The notes beneath the pieces were generated by a model. It was not told the origin of the DNA, did not search any database, and saw only the letters and a list, made by a program, of their open reading frames with translations. DNA of 52,783 nucleotides, taken from Rhodobacteraceae bacterium UBA6213. GTDB lineage: Bacteria; Pseudomonadota; Alphaproteobacteria; Rhodobacterales; Rhodobacteraceae. The stretch spans positions 1-52,783 of the forward strand of contig DISJ01000017.1 in the NCBI GenBank assembly GCA_002421605.1, in the 5' to 3' direction. The position numbers and the translations under genes were made by a program. Each line of letters starts with the position of its first letter. Positions within the stretch are counted from its first letter, which is position 1. Positions 7,902 to 16,422 of the stretch are shown one piece after another.

Positions 7902-8765
7902 TCAGTTCTTCAAAATGATGCCGGTGCCCCAAGGGTCGTGCAGGGTCAGGCCGCCGGTGTCCTTGATGATTTCGATGCCGGCGCTGTCGGCGCGCGCTCC
8001 GATGGCGGCAAGGTCAGCGACGTCCCGGACCATGATCTCGACGGCATCCAGACCCGCCATTCCCTCGATGCGTTTTCCGGCGCGGCGGCTGTTCCAGACG
8101 TTGCCGGCGAACTGGTGGTGGTAACCGCCGCTGCCGTAGAAGCTCGCGCCCGGATAGCGCGCGGCGATGTCGAGGCCGAGGACGTCGCGGTAGAAGCGGT
8201 CGGCTTCCGCAGTATCACCCACTTGCAGGTGGACATGTCCAATGCTGCCTCCCTCGGGAAAGCCCGACCATGCAGTTCCCTTGGCGCTCTTCAGCAGGTC
8301 CGGCACATCGAGCGGATCGGTGCTCATCCGGATCTCGCCGCTCTCTCCGTGCCAGTCTGAAACCGGGCGGTCGGCGTAGACCTCGATGCCATTGCCCTCA
8401 GGATCGGCGAGGTAGAGCGCCTCGCTGACGATGTGGTCGGAGGCTCCCTGAAGCGGCACGCGTGCCTCGGCCACGTGAGCGACCCAGCACGCGAGGTCGG
8501 CGCGGGTCGGCATCAGAAAGGCGGTGTGGAACAGCCCGGCCTGGCGCGGATCGTGCGGAGCCAGCGCAGGATCACCCAAAAGTTGAAGCAGCGGTGTTTC
8601 CCCGGTGCCGAGCGTTACCCGCCCGTCGCTGGTCTCGATCGGGCTGAGCCCGAGCACCGTCTGGTAGAAGCTGGAGACCGCATCCAGATCGCGCACCTTT
8701 AGCCGGACGGCCCCGATCCGGATCGGCGCGGCTTTCATGTCGAAGTATTCGGTGTCTCTGGTCAT
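7902..8765 (-). CDS. VOC-family (catechol-2,3-dioxygenase-like) protein
   Basis: 287-residue protein with two vicinal-oxygen-chelate modules: the first from about residue 10 (IGAVRLKVRDLDAVSSFYQT) and the second from about 160 (IGHVHLQVGDTAEADRFY). It resembles Bacillus CatE/MhqO-type ring-cleavage or thiol-dependent dioxygenase-like proteins, which bind Fe(II) or Mn(II). Metal-ligand candidates are the His of the beta strands (GLFHTAF, GHVHLQV) and the Glu of NGIEVYAD. The start MTRDTEYF at 8765, with GGAGACC upstream, is preferred to 8819. It lies between DoxX and the hydroquinone reductase, as CatD and CatE are paired in Bacillus. Confidence 0.88.
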   Translation of the reverse strand: MTRDTEYFDMKAAPIRIGAVRLKVRDLDAVSSFYQTVLGLSPIETSDGRVTLGTGETPLLQLLGDPALAPHDPRQAGLFHTAFLMPTRADLACWVAHVAEARVPLQGASDHIVSEALYLADPEGNGIEVYADRPVSDWHGESGEIRMSTDPLDVPDLLKSAKGTAWSGFPEGGSIGHVHLQVGDTAEADRFYRDVLGLDIAARYPGASFYGSGGYHHQFAGNVWNSRRAGKRIEGMAGLDAVEIMVRDVADLAAIGARADSAGIEIIKDTGGLTLHDPWGTGIILKN

Positions 8766-8825
8766 GGCGGGTCTCCTTGAGACAGGGTGCGGCCGCGGGT
8801 GGGTCCCCGCGACCAGCAAGGGAGG

Positions 8826-9269
8826 TCAGGCGCGGCTGCGCTTCAGCGCGAAGGCGCCGTCGCCGAGCAGGGCCTGGACAACCAGCGTCACCGCCCAGAA
8901 TGCCGGGAACTCCCAGCCGCCGCCTTCGTTCGAGAAGAAGAAGCCGGCAGCGCCATGCGGCACATAGATCGAGCCCAGCAGGATCGGCACAAGCGCTAGG
9001 GAGACCCAGCGGCTGTAGACGCCGAGGATCAGGGCGATGCCGCCGAACAGCTCGGCCGCGATGACGAGATAAGCGAGCGGCCCGGGCAGCCCGAGGCTTG
9101 CGAAATAACCGACCGTGCCGGCCGGGGTGAAGACGAAGAGTTTCAGGCCAGCGTGGGCCAAGAACAGCACGCCCATCGAGACGCGCAGGATCGTCGCGGC
9201 GAGATCGGCATTGGTGACGCCGTCGACCAGAGACGGTCGGGCGGTTGTTGAAGCGGTGGCGTAGGTCAT
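8826..9269 (-). CDS. DoxX-family membrane protein
   Basis: 147-residue, four-helix DoxX protein. Helices are visible around AATILRVSMGVLFLAHAGLK, LAYLVIAAELFGGIALILGV, WVSLALVPILLGSIYV and EFPAFWAVTLVVQALL. DoxX relatives such as Bacillus CatD and MhqP accompany thiol/quinone detoxification genes and act at the membrane, possibly in quinone or sulfide redox. GGAG precedes the ATG at 9269. It opens the leftward DoxX-VOC-GST operon; the 30-bp block shared with the oxidoreductase promoter lies 71 bp upstream. Confidence 0.9.
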   Translation of the reverse strand: MTYATASTTARPSLVDGVTNADLAATILRVSMGVLFLAHAGLKLFVFTPAGTVGYFASLGLPGPLAYLVIAAELFGGIALILGVYSRWVSLALVPILLGSIYVPHGAAGFFFSNEGGGWEFPAFWAVTLVVQALLGDGAFALKRSRA

Positions 9270-9340
9270 TTCGATTCTCCTCGAAGGGGGCGCCTTGGCG
9301 CGTTGTCTGTGGGGAGAAGATGACCTTGTTTGAGCCGAAT

Positions 9341-9370
9341 GATAATCCGGCCAAAGGGAAGATGATTGCT
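9341..9370. promoter_or_regulatory. Shared 30-bp promoter block, copy 1
   Basis: GATAATCCGGCC, then AAA, then GGGAAGATGATTGCT; 26 of 30 bases match 13166-13195. It lies upstream of the DoxX start. Two copies at similar distances from two leftward genes of related function suggest a common regulator site, most simply for the LysR protein at 13215. Confidence 0.55.
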
Positions 9371-9421
9371 GCCGAAATGGAAGGAACGTCTCGGGACGCC
9401 GAAATGGCCTGGCAACTGGCC

Positions 9422-10383
9422 CTAGGGGTAGAACACGCCGCCGAGCGCCCGGCGGGGCTTGGTATTCGTCTCGGGCAGCGGGATGAAGTCGGCCTCATCG
9501 CCCGGCACGGTGTCGAACCGCCCGCGACGCCATTCCTCCTGCGCCTGCTCGATCCGTTCCTTGCGTGACGAGACGAAGTTCCACCAGACCAGCGCGGCCC
9601 CTCCATCGGCTCGCCGCCGAACAGCATGACTCGGGCGGCCGTCACGGCGCGGACGATGATCTGGTCTCCCGGCCGCAGCACCAGAAGTTGGGCGGGCGCG
9701 AAGCTTTGCCCCGCCACCTCGATCTCGCCCGAGATGGTGTAAAGCGCGCGCTCGGTAACGGATGGCTCGACCGTGAAGCTTGCACCCGGCGCGAGCTGGA
9801 CATCGGCATAGAGTGTCTCCGAGGCGGTGGCGAGCGGCGAGCGCGCCCCGAAGGCCGTCCCCGCGATGAGCCGCGCCGTCATGCCTGCCTCTTCGATCAC
9901 CGGCAGGGCCTCTGCGCCGTGGTGGACGAATCCCGGGTCGCTTTCCTCCTGCGCCTCTGGCAGCGCTACCCAGGTCTGGATGCCGAAGAGGCGCTGGCCG
10001 GTCCGCCGGCGCTCGTCGTTCGTTCGTTCCGAATGGACGATGCCGCGTCCTGCCTTCATCCAGTTCACCGCCCCAGGTTCGATGGCGAGGTCCGTGCCAA
10101 GGCTGTCGCGGTGCCGGATCTGGCCTTCGAAGAGATAGGTGACGGTCGCGAGGTTGATGTGCGGATGCGGACGCACGTCGATCCCCTGGTCGGTCAGGAA
10201 CTCCGCAGGCCCCATCTGGTCGAAGAAGATGAAGGGACCCACCATCTGCCGCTTGGTCGACGGCAGCGCGCGGCGCACCTCCATCTCGCCGAGATCGACC
10301 GCGCGGGGGATGATCAGCATCTCGATGGAATCGACGGTTGTCGGCGCGCCAAGGGTGGGATCGGGGCAAGGGCTCCAGCTCAT
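9422..10383 (-). pseudogene. Pirin-family protein, single-base frameshift
   Basis: A bicupin pirin in two frames. The N-terminal frame (start MSWSPCPD at 10383; ATG at 10386 also possible) contains the metal-site region RPHPHINLATVTYL and HSERT. Just after GGEPMEGPR, near 9590-9597, the frame shifts; the continuation LVWWNFVSSRKERIEQAQEE ends at GGVFYP and the stop at 9422-9424. The span of 962 bases is one short of a multiple of three, so a single base loss explains it. The intact product would be about 320 residues. Pirins include quercetinase-like Fe enzymes and redox regulators, which fits the quinone-stress neighbours. It could be a true mutation or a sequencing/assembly indel next to a GGGG run. 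Confidence 0.8.
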
Positions 10384-10397
10384 CATTTGTCTCCTGT

Positions 10398-10703
10398 TCA
10401 GCGTTTCAGAACGTCCTGCCATTCGGGGTGGCGCGAAAACTGCGCCTTCGCGAACGGGCAGAGCGGCACGATGGCGCGACCCTCGGTCCGGGCATCCTCG
10501 ACGGCGCGGCGGACGAGCGCCTGCCCCACCGAGCGGCCGCGCATCGCATCGGGAACCTCGGTGTGATCGATGATGATCATCATCTCACCAGCCCGCGAAT
10601 AGGTCATCTCGGCGATGGCGCCGGCGAGATGGACGAGATATCGGCCCTTGCTCTCGCCTTCCTCGCGCTCGATCTGCAGGCCCTCGGGGTTCGGTGTCGT
10701 CAT
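10398..10703 (-). CDS. GNAT-like N-acetyltransferase (YjdJ/GtlA-type)
   Basis: 101-residue short acetyltransferase-like domain. It shows GRYLVHLAGAIAEMTYSR, then IIIDHTEVPDAMRGRSVGQALVRRAVEDAR, in which RGRSVGQAL is the acetyl-CoA-binding turn, and a C-terminal CPFAKAQFSRHPEW that is typical of this small family (human NATD1 and bacterial YjdJ). The start MTTPNPEG at 10703 is preferred to 10733. It lies 14 bases upstream of pirin in the same direction, so cotranscription is likely. Substrate unknown. Confidence 0.85.
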   Translation of the reverse strand: MTTPNPEGLQIEREEGESKGRYLVHLAGAIAEMTYSRAGEMMIIIDHTEVPDAMRGRSVGQALVRRAVEDARTEGRAIVPLCPFAKAQFSRHPEWQDVLKR

Positions 10704-10733
10704 GACGGTCTCCATGGAGAGGATCGGGCGCAT

Positions 10734-11668
10734 TCACATCGGCCGCGGCCGACGGGGAACGCCAATGGCACACTCAAGGCGCTGACAGTCCCAGCCGCCG
10801 AGATCGGCGGCGGCCCGATAGGTGCTCTCGACGAAGGCCATCAAGGCGGCATCGGGATCGGACGAGCGGCGCACCGCGTCGTAGGGCAACAAGAACTCGC
10901 CGAGCGTCGTATCGAAACAGGCCGCCTTAGGCTCGACGGTCGCATCCGCGAAACCCGGTGGCGCCGGATAGGCGTAAGAATAGAACGCAGGGAAATCGAC
11001 GCCGCCGCCGCCCGGCCAAAACCCGGCCGAGGATACTTCGTGGCTATAGGCCTCGCAGGTGACGTCATCCGGCAGTCCCGGCACCCCACCCGGATGCAGC
11101 GGTGCCGATCGCCCGGAGAAGCGGGTCACGGCCATATCGAAGCTGCCCCAGAACAGATGGACGGGGCTGACCTTGCCAAGGAAGGAGGTGCGAAAGCGGT
11201 TCAGAACACGATCGACACAAACGCAGGCCCGGAAGAAGCGGGTCACGGCTTCCGCATCGTAGGGCCGCTCGGCCTGGTCCTCGACAAACGGGATCGAATC
11301 GGGAACTTCGTTCGGAATACCGTGGAAATCGGCCGTGGCGCCAATCTTGCGCAGGAGGTCGACGAAACGCTCGCGAAAGGCGGCGACCGACATCGGGCCA
11401 AGATCGAAGCGCGCCGTCCTCCCGTCCGTGCAGGAGCCGATCACCGCATGATCGAGGAGGTCCAGCACGATTTCCACGCCGCCGGGGCGGTCTGGCACGA
11501 GCGAGGTCGTGAAGCCGCGTGCATTGACGTAGAGCGTCGCATGCCAGGAATGGTTCACCCAGGGCGAACGGGCGAGCCGGTACTTGCGACGATCTGGGTG
11601 CAGAGGTGCAGCGCGGAGCAGGTCTCGCGCCAAGGCCGGTAGGGTATATCGGGCCAAAAAGCAGTCAT
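10734..11668 (-). pseudogene. DUF5996 family protein, single-base frameshift
   Basis: Two frames make up one DUF5996 protein. From the ATG at 11668 the first reads MTAFWPDIPYRPWRETCSAL and HLCTQIV; the second continues from about 11589 with KYRLARSPWVNHSWHATLYV and runs to the stop at 10734. That order (WPxLPxxxWxxTxxxLHxxxQIVGKxRLAxxPxxNHWWHVxLYV) is the family pattern, with the linking Gly codon lost. The 935-base span is one short of a multiple of three. Function of the family is unknown. The second frameshift in 2 kb, it may be an indel artefact or real decay. Confidence 0.8.
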
Positions 11669-11815
11669 GTTCGCCTCTTCGTCAATGAAGCGGTCGATGG
11701 AGCATGCGGCGCAGACTTCCGCAACTCCGACATTAAAGGCTTGGCGCTTCCGAAGATAGCTTTTGCGACGAGAGGCCCCGACCGTTGCCGGAGCCTCCGC
11801 AACGTGGATCTCGGC

Positions 11816-12406
11816 TCAGGCTGCCAGCGCGTCCACCTGGGCTTCGCCCCGCCGGATGGCTTCCTCAGCGCCGAAGGCGATTGCATCTGCGGCCACGAAC
11901 TCGACGTCGGCGATGCCGAAGAACCCGAGTATGTGGCGCAGATAGCCCGAGGCGAAGTCGATCTCGGAGCCGAGCTTCGTGCCGTCGGACGTGTAGGCGA
12001 CAATCGCCCGCTTGCCGGGCAAGAGGCCTTCGGGTCCGGCCTCGGTGTAGCGGAAGGTCTCTCCCTTGCGGGCGAGCTGGTCGATCCAGGCCTTGAGTTG
12101 CGCGGGCAGCCCGAAGTTGTACACCGGCAGCGCGATGACAAGGACGTCCGCCGCCTTCACCTCGTCGAGTAGCGCGTCGGCATAGGTCGCCGTCGCCTGC
12201 TGGCCCTCGGTCCGCGCCTCGGTTGGTGTATAGACCGCTCCGAGCCATTGGCCATCGACGGGACGGATGCCAGCCGCGAGGTCGCGCGTGACTGTGACGG
12301 CGTCCGGGTTGGCCGCGACAAGGCGGGCGACGATGCGGTCCGTCAGCCGCCGGGAGACGGCGGCGTCGCCCTTGATCGAGGATTCGACGCGAAGGATGTT
12401 GGTCAT
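11816..12406 (-). CDS. azoR: FMN-dependent NADH-azoreductase
   Basis: 196-residue flavodoxin-fold quinone/azo reductase. It shows the FMN-phosphate loop near the start (ILRVESSIKGDAAVSRRL), the central PVYNFGLPAQLKAWIDQLAR motif characteristic of AzoR, and a C-terminal HILGFFGIADVEFVAADA. It uses NADH for two-electron reduction of quinones and azo dyes, avoiding semiquinones. The start MTNILRVE at 12406 is preferred to 12424. It follows the F420-type oxidoreductase by 42 bases in the same direction, so one transcript is likely. AzoR is a hallmark of quinone-stress regulons. Confidence 0.92.
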   Translation of the reverse strand: MTNILRVESSIKGDAAVSRRLTDRIVARLVAANPDAVTVTRDLAAGIRPVDGQWLGAVYTPTEARTEGQQATATYADALLDEVKAADVLVIALPVYNFGLPAQLKAWIDQLARKGETFRYTEAGPEGLLPGKRAIVAYTSDGTKLGSEIDFASGYLRHILGFFGIADVEFVAADAIAFGAEEAIRRGEAQVDALAA

Positions 12407-12448
12407 GGTTTCAGACTTTCTCATGGGGGGGAGTGACAGTTCGACGCG

Positions 12449-13081
12449 TCAGGCAGCGCGCTGCCAGGTTGGCGCGATGTCGGTGCCGTGGCCGAGGCCG
12501 TAGCCGAGCGTGATGTTCAGCGCGGCCACGGGCTCGAGGTATCGGGCGGTGGCCAGGGGGCCGGTCTCCAGCGTCTCGAACCCGGCGCTCCGCGCCAGTT
12601 CGGCGACCGCGGCGCGCGCGGCCCCGTCGTCTCCGGCAACAAAGACCGTTGCGGTGCGTCCGGCGGCCTGACCGCCGTTCAGGAGGACCTGCGCGAAGAT
12701 CGTGTTGAAGGCCTTGACGACCTTCGCCTGCGGCGCGCGCTTCTGGATTTCTTCGGCTGCGCTCGTCGTGTGACCGATGCTGAGGCCAGAGAAGTCCGCC
12801 TTCATCGGGTTGGTGATGTCGACGACGATCTTGCCTGCGAAGCCGCCGGCCGCCTCGATTATGTCGCCCGCAGCATCAAAGGGCACCGCCAGGACGACGA
12901 TGTCCGCCGATTGCGCGGCCGCGGCGATGGGTGCTGAGGATACGCCGTTGCCCACCTCCCGAGCGGCAGCGTCGGCCTTGGTTTCGTCGCGGCTGGCGAG
13001 AGTGACGGGATGGCCGGCGCTCGCGAAGCGGGCCGCGAGACCCTTCGCCATGTTGCCGGCGCCGATGATCGAGATGCTCAT
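12449..13081 (-). CDS. NADPH-dependent F420 reductase-like oxidoreductase
   Basis: 210-residue single-domain Rossmann protein. The dinucleotide motif is MSISIIGAGNMAKGLAARFA at the very start, followed by VTLASRDETKADAAAREVG and a KAFNTIFAQVL segment typical of the F420-dependent NADP reductase family. Alphaproteobacteria of this kind do not make much F420, so it more likely uses NADP(H) with another flavin or substrate. The start at 13081 has GGAG upstream (AAGGAGAACGAAC). The shared 30-bp block lies 84 bp upstream. First gene of an operon with azoR. Confidence 0.85.
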   Translation of the reverse strand: MSISIIGAGNMAKGLAARFASAGHPVTLASRDETKADAAAREVGNGVSSAPIAAAAQSADIVVLAVPFDAAGDIIEAAGGFAGKIVVDITNPMKADFSGLSIGHTTSAAEEIQKRAPQAKVVKAFNTIFAQVLLNGGQAAGRTATVFVAGDDGAARAAVAELARSAGFETLETGPLATARYLEPVAALNITLGYGLGHGTDIAPTWQRAA

Positions 13082-13165
13082 GTTCGTTCTCCTTCTGACA
13101 TCCGGCGTTCGGCTGAGCGCCAGTTCGTTCGTCATGCGGAGAACATAAACCCTACCCTGGAAGTC

Positions 13166-13195
13166 GATAATCCGGCCGCCGGGAAGATAATTGCT
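13166..13195. promoter_or_regulatory. Shared 30-bp promoter block, copy 2
   Basis: GATAATCCGGCC, then GCC, then GGGAAGATAATTGCT, matching 9341-9370 at 26 of 30 positions. It sits between the oxidoreductase start (13081) and the LysR stop (13215). An ATTG-N5-CAAT inverted repeat overlaps its end on the minus strand. Confidence 0.55.
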
Positions 13196-13214
13196 TCTCA
13201 ATCGGTTGGAATTG

Positions 13215-14126
13215 TCACCATCCTTGCTCCCAGTGCGGTGTCTGTCTGTAGCGTTCGACCAGGAAGTCGACGAGCAGGCGCACTTTCGCGGCAAGGTGCC
13301 GGTTATGTGGGTAGAGCACGTGAACGTCGTAAGGCTCCGTCTCGTAGGACGACAAAAGTCGCGTCACCCCACCGGACCGCAGCGCGTCCCCCGCCACGAA
13401 AGCAGGGACGCAGGCAAGCCCCAGTGCCAGGGTCGCGGCCTGAAGACAGGCTTCGGCATTGGAGTAGCGGATGCGGCCTGAGACGTTCACCATCTCCGCG
13501 TCGCCCTGCTGCGTCCTGAACGGCCAACGGTTCGGCTCGCGGAAGTTGGTGTCGATTATGCAGGCATGGTGTTCCAGGTCCGAAGGCGCCTCGGGGGCGC
13601 CGTGCATCTCGAGGTAGGCCGGCGCGGCCACCACGACGATGCGGACGGCGCAGAGCTTGCGGATGATCAGGCTGGAATCGCCGGGGCGCCCGACACGGAT
13701 GGCGAGGTCGAAACCCTCGTCGACGACGTTGACGACCCGGTCGGTGAAGGTCACATCAAGTTCGATGTCGGGATAGCGCGCAGCGAATTCATTGAGCGCG
13801 GGCGCCATTTCCAGCGTGCCGAAGGTCAGCGGCGCCGTCAGGCGCAGCCGCCCCCGCGGCGACTGCGAGATGTTGCGGATATCGAGATCCAGCGTTTCGA
13901 GTTCATCCACGAGCGGCTTCAGCCGATCGTAGTATGCCCTACCGGCCTCCGTCGGCGAAACGGAACGCGTCGTCCGATTGAGCAGCCGCACGCCAAGTTC
14001 ACTTTCCAGCCGCGACAACAGCTTGGATGCCTGGCCGGAACTGGTGCCGAGCTTTTCCGCTGCCCCGGTGAAGCTGCCGGCTTCCATGACGGCGAGGAAC
14101 ATGCGATCGCATTCGAGACGGTCCAT
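13215..14126 (-). CDS. LysR-family transcriptional regulator
   Basis: 303-residue LysR protein: N-terminal helix-turn-helix (DRMFLAVMEAGSFTGAAEKL, then SSGQASKLLSRLE) and substrate-binding domain from about residue 90 (GRLRLTAPLTFG). It ends VERYRQTPHWEQGW. It lies at the head of the leftward detoxification block, 133 bp upstream of the oxidoreductase gene, and is the natural candidate for binding the 30-bp block found at both promoters. It belongs to the large LTTR group that controls quinone/aldehyde reductases; the effector is unknown. Confidence 0.92.
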   Translation of the reverse strand: MDRLECDRMFLAVMEAGSFTGAAEKLGTSSGQASKLLSRLESELGVRLLNRTTRSVSPTEAGRAYYDRLKPLVDELETLDLDIRNISQSPRGRLRLTAPLTFGTLEMAPALNEFAARYPDIELDVTFTDRVVNVVDEGFDLAIRVGRPGDSSLIIRKLCAVRIVVVAAPAYLEMHGAPEAPSDLEHHACIIDTNFREPNRWPFRTQQGDAEMVNVSGRIRYSNAEACLQAATLALGLACVPAFVAGDALRSGGVTRLLSSYETEPYDVHVLYPHNRHLAAKVRLLVDFLVERYRQTPHWEQGW

Positions 14127-14284
14127 TTCTTCCCCTCAGACAGCAATTGTCGCTGAACAGCATTCATTTTAGCTGCCTCTGGAAGAAAAGGCCACTGACT
14201 GGCGCACGGCGGTTTCATCGCTCCCTGCACGCGCGCGCCTGATCCCGCATGTCGCTGTAGTCGGCCAGCATCTCGGCGATAGCG

Positions 14285-14503
14285 GTGCCGCTCTACGGCT
14301 ATCGGGTCGCGAACCGGAAGCTGATGGTCGACGAGGACGCCGTCGCGCATGTGCGCTGGATCTTCGCCCGCTTCCTCGAGATCGGGTCCTGCACGGTGCT
14401 GGCCCGCTAGGTCGGCGCGCGGGGCATCCGGACGCCGCGCGGCAATCAAATCGACAAGAAATACATCTACCGGATGCTCAGTAACCGCGCGTACATCGGC
14501 GAA
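14285..14503 (+). pseudogene. Large serine recombinase fragment
   Basis: The frame reads VPLYGYRVANRKLMVDEDAV, then AHVRWIFARFLEIGS, an in-frame TAG, then GARGIRTPRGNQIDKKYIYR and MLSNRAYIGE. This is the 'Recombinase' domain that follows the resolvase catalytic domain in large serine integrases. The catalytic N-terminus and the zinc/coiled-coil C-terminus are both absent and an internal stop is present. The fragment ends abruptly at about 14503 where the truncated tail gene begins on the other strand. Confidence 0.75.
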
Positions 14504-15284
14504 CCTCGCGCGCCACGTCGACCCCGGCGGCACCGACGGTCGCGACGCCTGCTGCACCACTGCCTTTGAGAGTGCGGCTGCTATCGGCAAAGCGCACTTC
14601 GATGCGACCGGTGAGGGCGGCGATGGAGGGGTCCGCCCCTTCGATCTTGCCATCGGCGCGGATCGTCTCGATCCGGTCGAGATTGTTGGCATAGGTTACT
14701 TCGGCCGAAACGAGGTTGCCCAGTGCCGCGCCATTGCGGCTGACCGCGCCGTTGAAATGCCCGAACCGCTGCAGCCCCAACTCGGCAGGCGTGCCCGCGC
14801 TCGTGGCCATGCCCACCGTCTCGCCCTGTGCGACGAGCTTGGCGGTTGCGGTCAAGAGCCCCGAGCGTTGCACCTGCCACGAGAGCTGATCCAGCAAGCA
14901 GCCAGAATACATCGCATAGCGCGGCACTTCGGGCATGGCCGTCTCGATCGATAGGCTGGGCAAGCTCCAGCCGCCCGAGCGGAACTCATGCGTGTAGGGC
15001 CCAATGCCGGTGGTGATCGGATCCCCGAACGCCGCCTTCAGCCAGATGCCAAGGCTCTCCACGTCGATTGGCATCACCACATCGCCATCGACTGTCACTG
15101 CGTCCTTGATCGGTGCCAGCGGATCGCGGCCAAAGCCCAAGAGATCATTGCCAAGGAGCGGTTGCTCGGCGCCAAGCGTGGTGCTGGCAAAGGGCATCCG
15201 CGTATAGCCGCCAACTGGCTGGGTGCCGTAAACCGTCCCGAACGCCAGCGCCATCTGCGCCCGCGCGCCTTGCGCACGTGCCAT
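14504..15284 (-). pseudogene. Phage tail tube protein, 3'-truncated
   Basis: Leftward gene starting at MARAQGARAQMALAFGTVYG (15284; GGAGAACC upstream). Features include LLGNDLLGFGRDPLAPIKDA, GIWLKAAFGDP and a late ADGKIEGADPSIAALTGRIE, the pattern of the siphophage-type tail tube proteins found in rhodobacterial prophages. About 260 residues remain; the last native residues are near DVAREVR, after which the frame enters recombinase sequence. It would have formed the inner tail tube. Only debris of a prophage is left here. Confidence 0.7.
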
Positions 15285-15357
15285 GTCGGTTCTCCTTGTC
15301 ATGGGTGGGGGATTGCGGTCAAACTGCCGCGAATTCAATTTCGGCGGGAGCAAATCG

Positions 15358-15708
15358 ATGGCTGTAGCGCAACCCTATTCCGGCCAGACCGCCACCGGCG
15401 AGCGGTCATATCTTGGCCTGGGATCGTCAATCACCGGCGATCTCGAGTTTCCCGGTGCAATCGAAATCTCGGGCAAGATCATCGGCAACGTCTCGGCTGG
15501 CTCTGTTACACTGGCGGAGCGCGCTGAGGTTGAAGGAAGCTTGACCGCCACCAGCATCACCATTCGCGGCCAGATGAAGGGCAAGCTCAACGGCGGTGCG
15601 GTCACCCTGCAATCGGGCGCCCGGTTTGAAGGCGAGATCATCTACAGCGAGCTTAGTATTGAAAGCGGTGCCGAGGTTTCGGGCAAGGTCCGCAGGTCGA
15701 AAGGCTGA
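15358..15708 (+). CDS. Bactofilin (polymer-forming cytoskeletal protein)
   Basis: 116-residue bactofilin: a right-handed beta-helix core with regular hydrophobic repeats (YLGLGSSITGDLEFPGAIEI, GKIIGNVSAGSVTLAERAEV, GSLTATSITIRGQ, KGKLNGGAVTLQSGARFEGE), flanked by short disordered tails. Bactofilins polymerise without nucleotide and act in cell shape or as scaffolds at the membrane. The start ATG at 15358 has GGGAG seven bases upstream and gives the usual length; an upstream start at 15283 would overlap the divergent tail gene. It is surrounded by phage and element debris, an unusual setting. Confidence 0.88.
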   Translation: MAVAQPYSGQTATGERSYLGLGSSITGDLEFPGAIEISGKIIGNVSAGSVTLAERAEVEGSLTATSITIRGQMKGKLNGGAVTLQSGARFEGEIIYSELSIESGAEVSGKVRRSKG

Positions 15709-15721
15709 TCGGCGCGGTCCA

Positions 15722-15800
15722 TCATCCGAGCGGATCACTCGTGGTGTAGTGCAGCACGACGTTGACGATGGCGGCCTTCAGACTGGCCGCGCCTTCAACA
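15722..15800 (-). other. Unassigned short coding fragment
   Basis: The minus strand reads PVEGAASLKAAIVNVVLHYT and ends TSDPLG plus stop at 15722. It looks like the end of a protein but was not recognised. It ends abruptly near the 5' boundary of the PRiA4-like gene, so this is probably another recombination junction. Confidence 0.3.
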
Positions 15801-16352
15801 GGTAGGTCGATCGGCACCACCACCAACCTGCGCGCGCGCCACGAGCTGATCCAGGCGGTGATGCTCTGGGAGGGGTATCACCTCTACCAGTTCACCATCG
15901 GCGAGCGCGATTACGGTGAACCCGGCCCCGATGACGCGGGCAGGGCGCGCAAGACCTATCAGGCCAAATCGATGCGGCTTGGCACGCTGATCGATCGCGG
16001 TGTCAGCGAGTTTCTCTACACCTACGATTTTGGCGACGACTGGCAGCACCGGGTGATCGTCGAGCATGTCGGCGAGGCGGAACCCGACACCGAGCACCCG
16101 CGGTTCATCGATGGCGCGCGGCGTGCCCCGCCCGAGGATGTCGGCGGCCCTCCCGGCTTCATGGAGTTCGTCGAGGCGATGGCCAAATCCCGCCACCCGC
16201 AACACAAGGCGATGGCGCGCTGGTATGGCGGGCCGTTCAACGCCACCGAGTTCGGCGAGGCCGAGATTGCCGCTTCGGTGCGCGAGATCGCCGCAAAGCG
16301 CAAGCAGGCGCTCGATGCTTTCGCGCGAATTCGCGCAATGCAGAACGCCTGA
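15768..16352 (+). CDS. PRiA4 ORF3-like (IS1096-passenger/TnpR-type) protein, N-terminus probably lost
   Basis: The frame from about 15810 matches the plasmid pRiA4b ORF-3 family: TNLRARHELIQAVMLWEGYH, LYQFTIGERDYGEP, LGTLIDRGVSEFLYTYDFGD, DWQHRVIVE, then GGPPGFMEF and ARWYGGPFNATEFGE. The first 14-16 residues do not fit the family, whose N-terminal strand (PPIWRRLxVP) is absent, so the gene has been joined to foreign sequence at its 5' end. The family is common on plasmids and in mobile elements; the role is unknown. Confidence 0.8.
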   Translation: MAAFRLAAPSTGRSIGTTTNLRARHELIQAVMLWEGYHLYQFTIGERDYGEPGPDDAGRARKTYQAKSMRLGTLIDRGVSEFLYTYDFGDDWQHRVIVEHVGEAEPDTEHPRFIDGARRAPPEDVGGPPGFMEFVEAMAKSRHPQHKAMARWYGGPFNATEFGEAEIAASVREIAAKRKQALDAFARIRAMQNA

Positions 16353-16422
16353 CGCCCGGCGGCGGACCCCGATCACCCCATATACCTCTACCGCACCGTC
16401 CGGCGCCGCGGCGGGTTGCGCG

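Noticed and set aside
8572..10422. Long open frame of 616 codons on the minus strand
   Set aside because: Only its first two thirds of pirin are real; after a frameshift it runs through the DoxX and VOC genes in a wrong frame.
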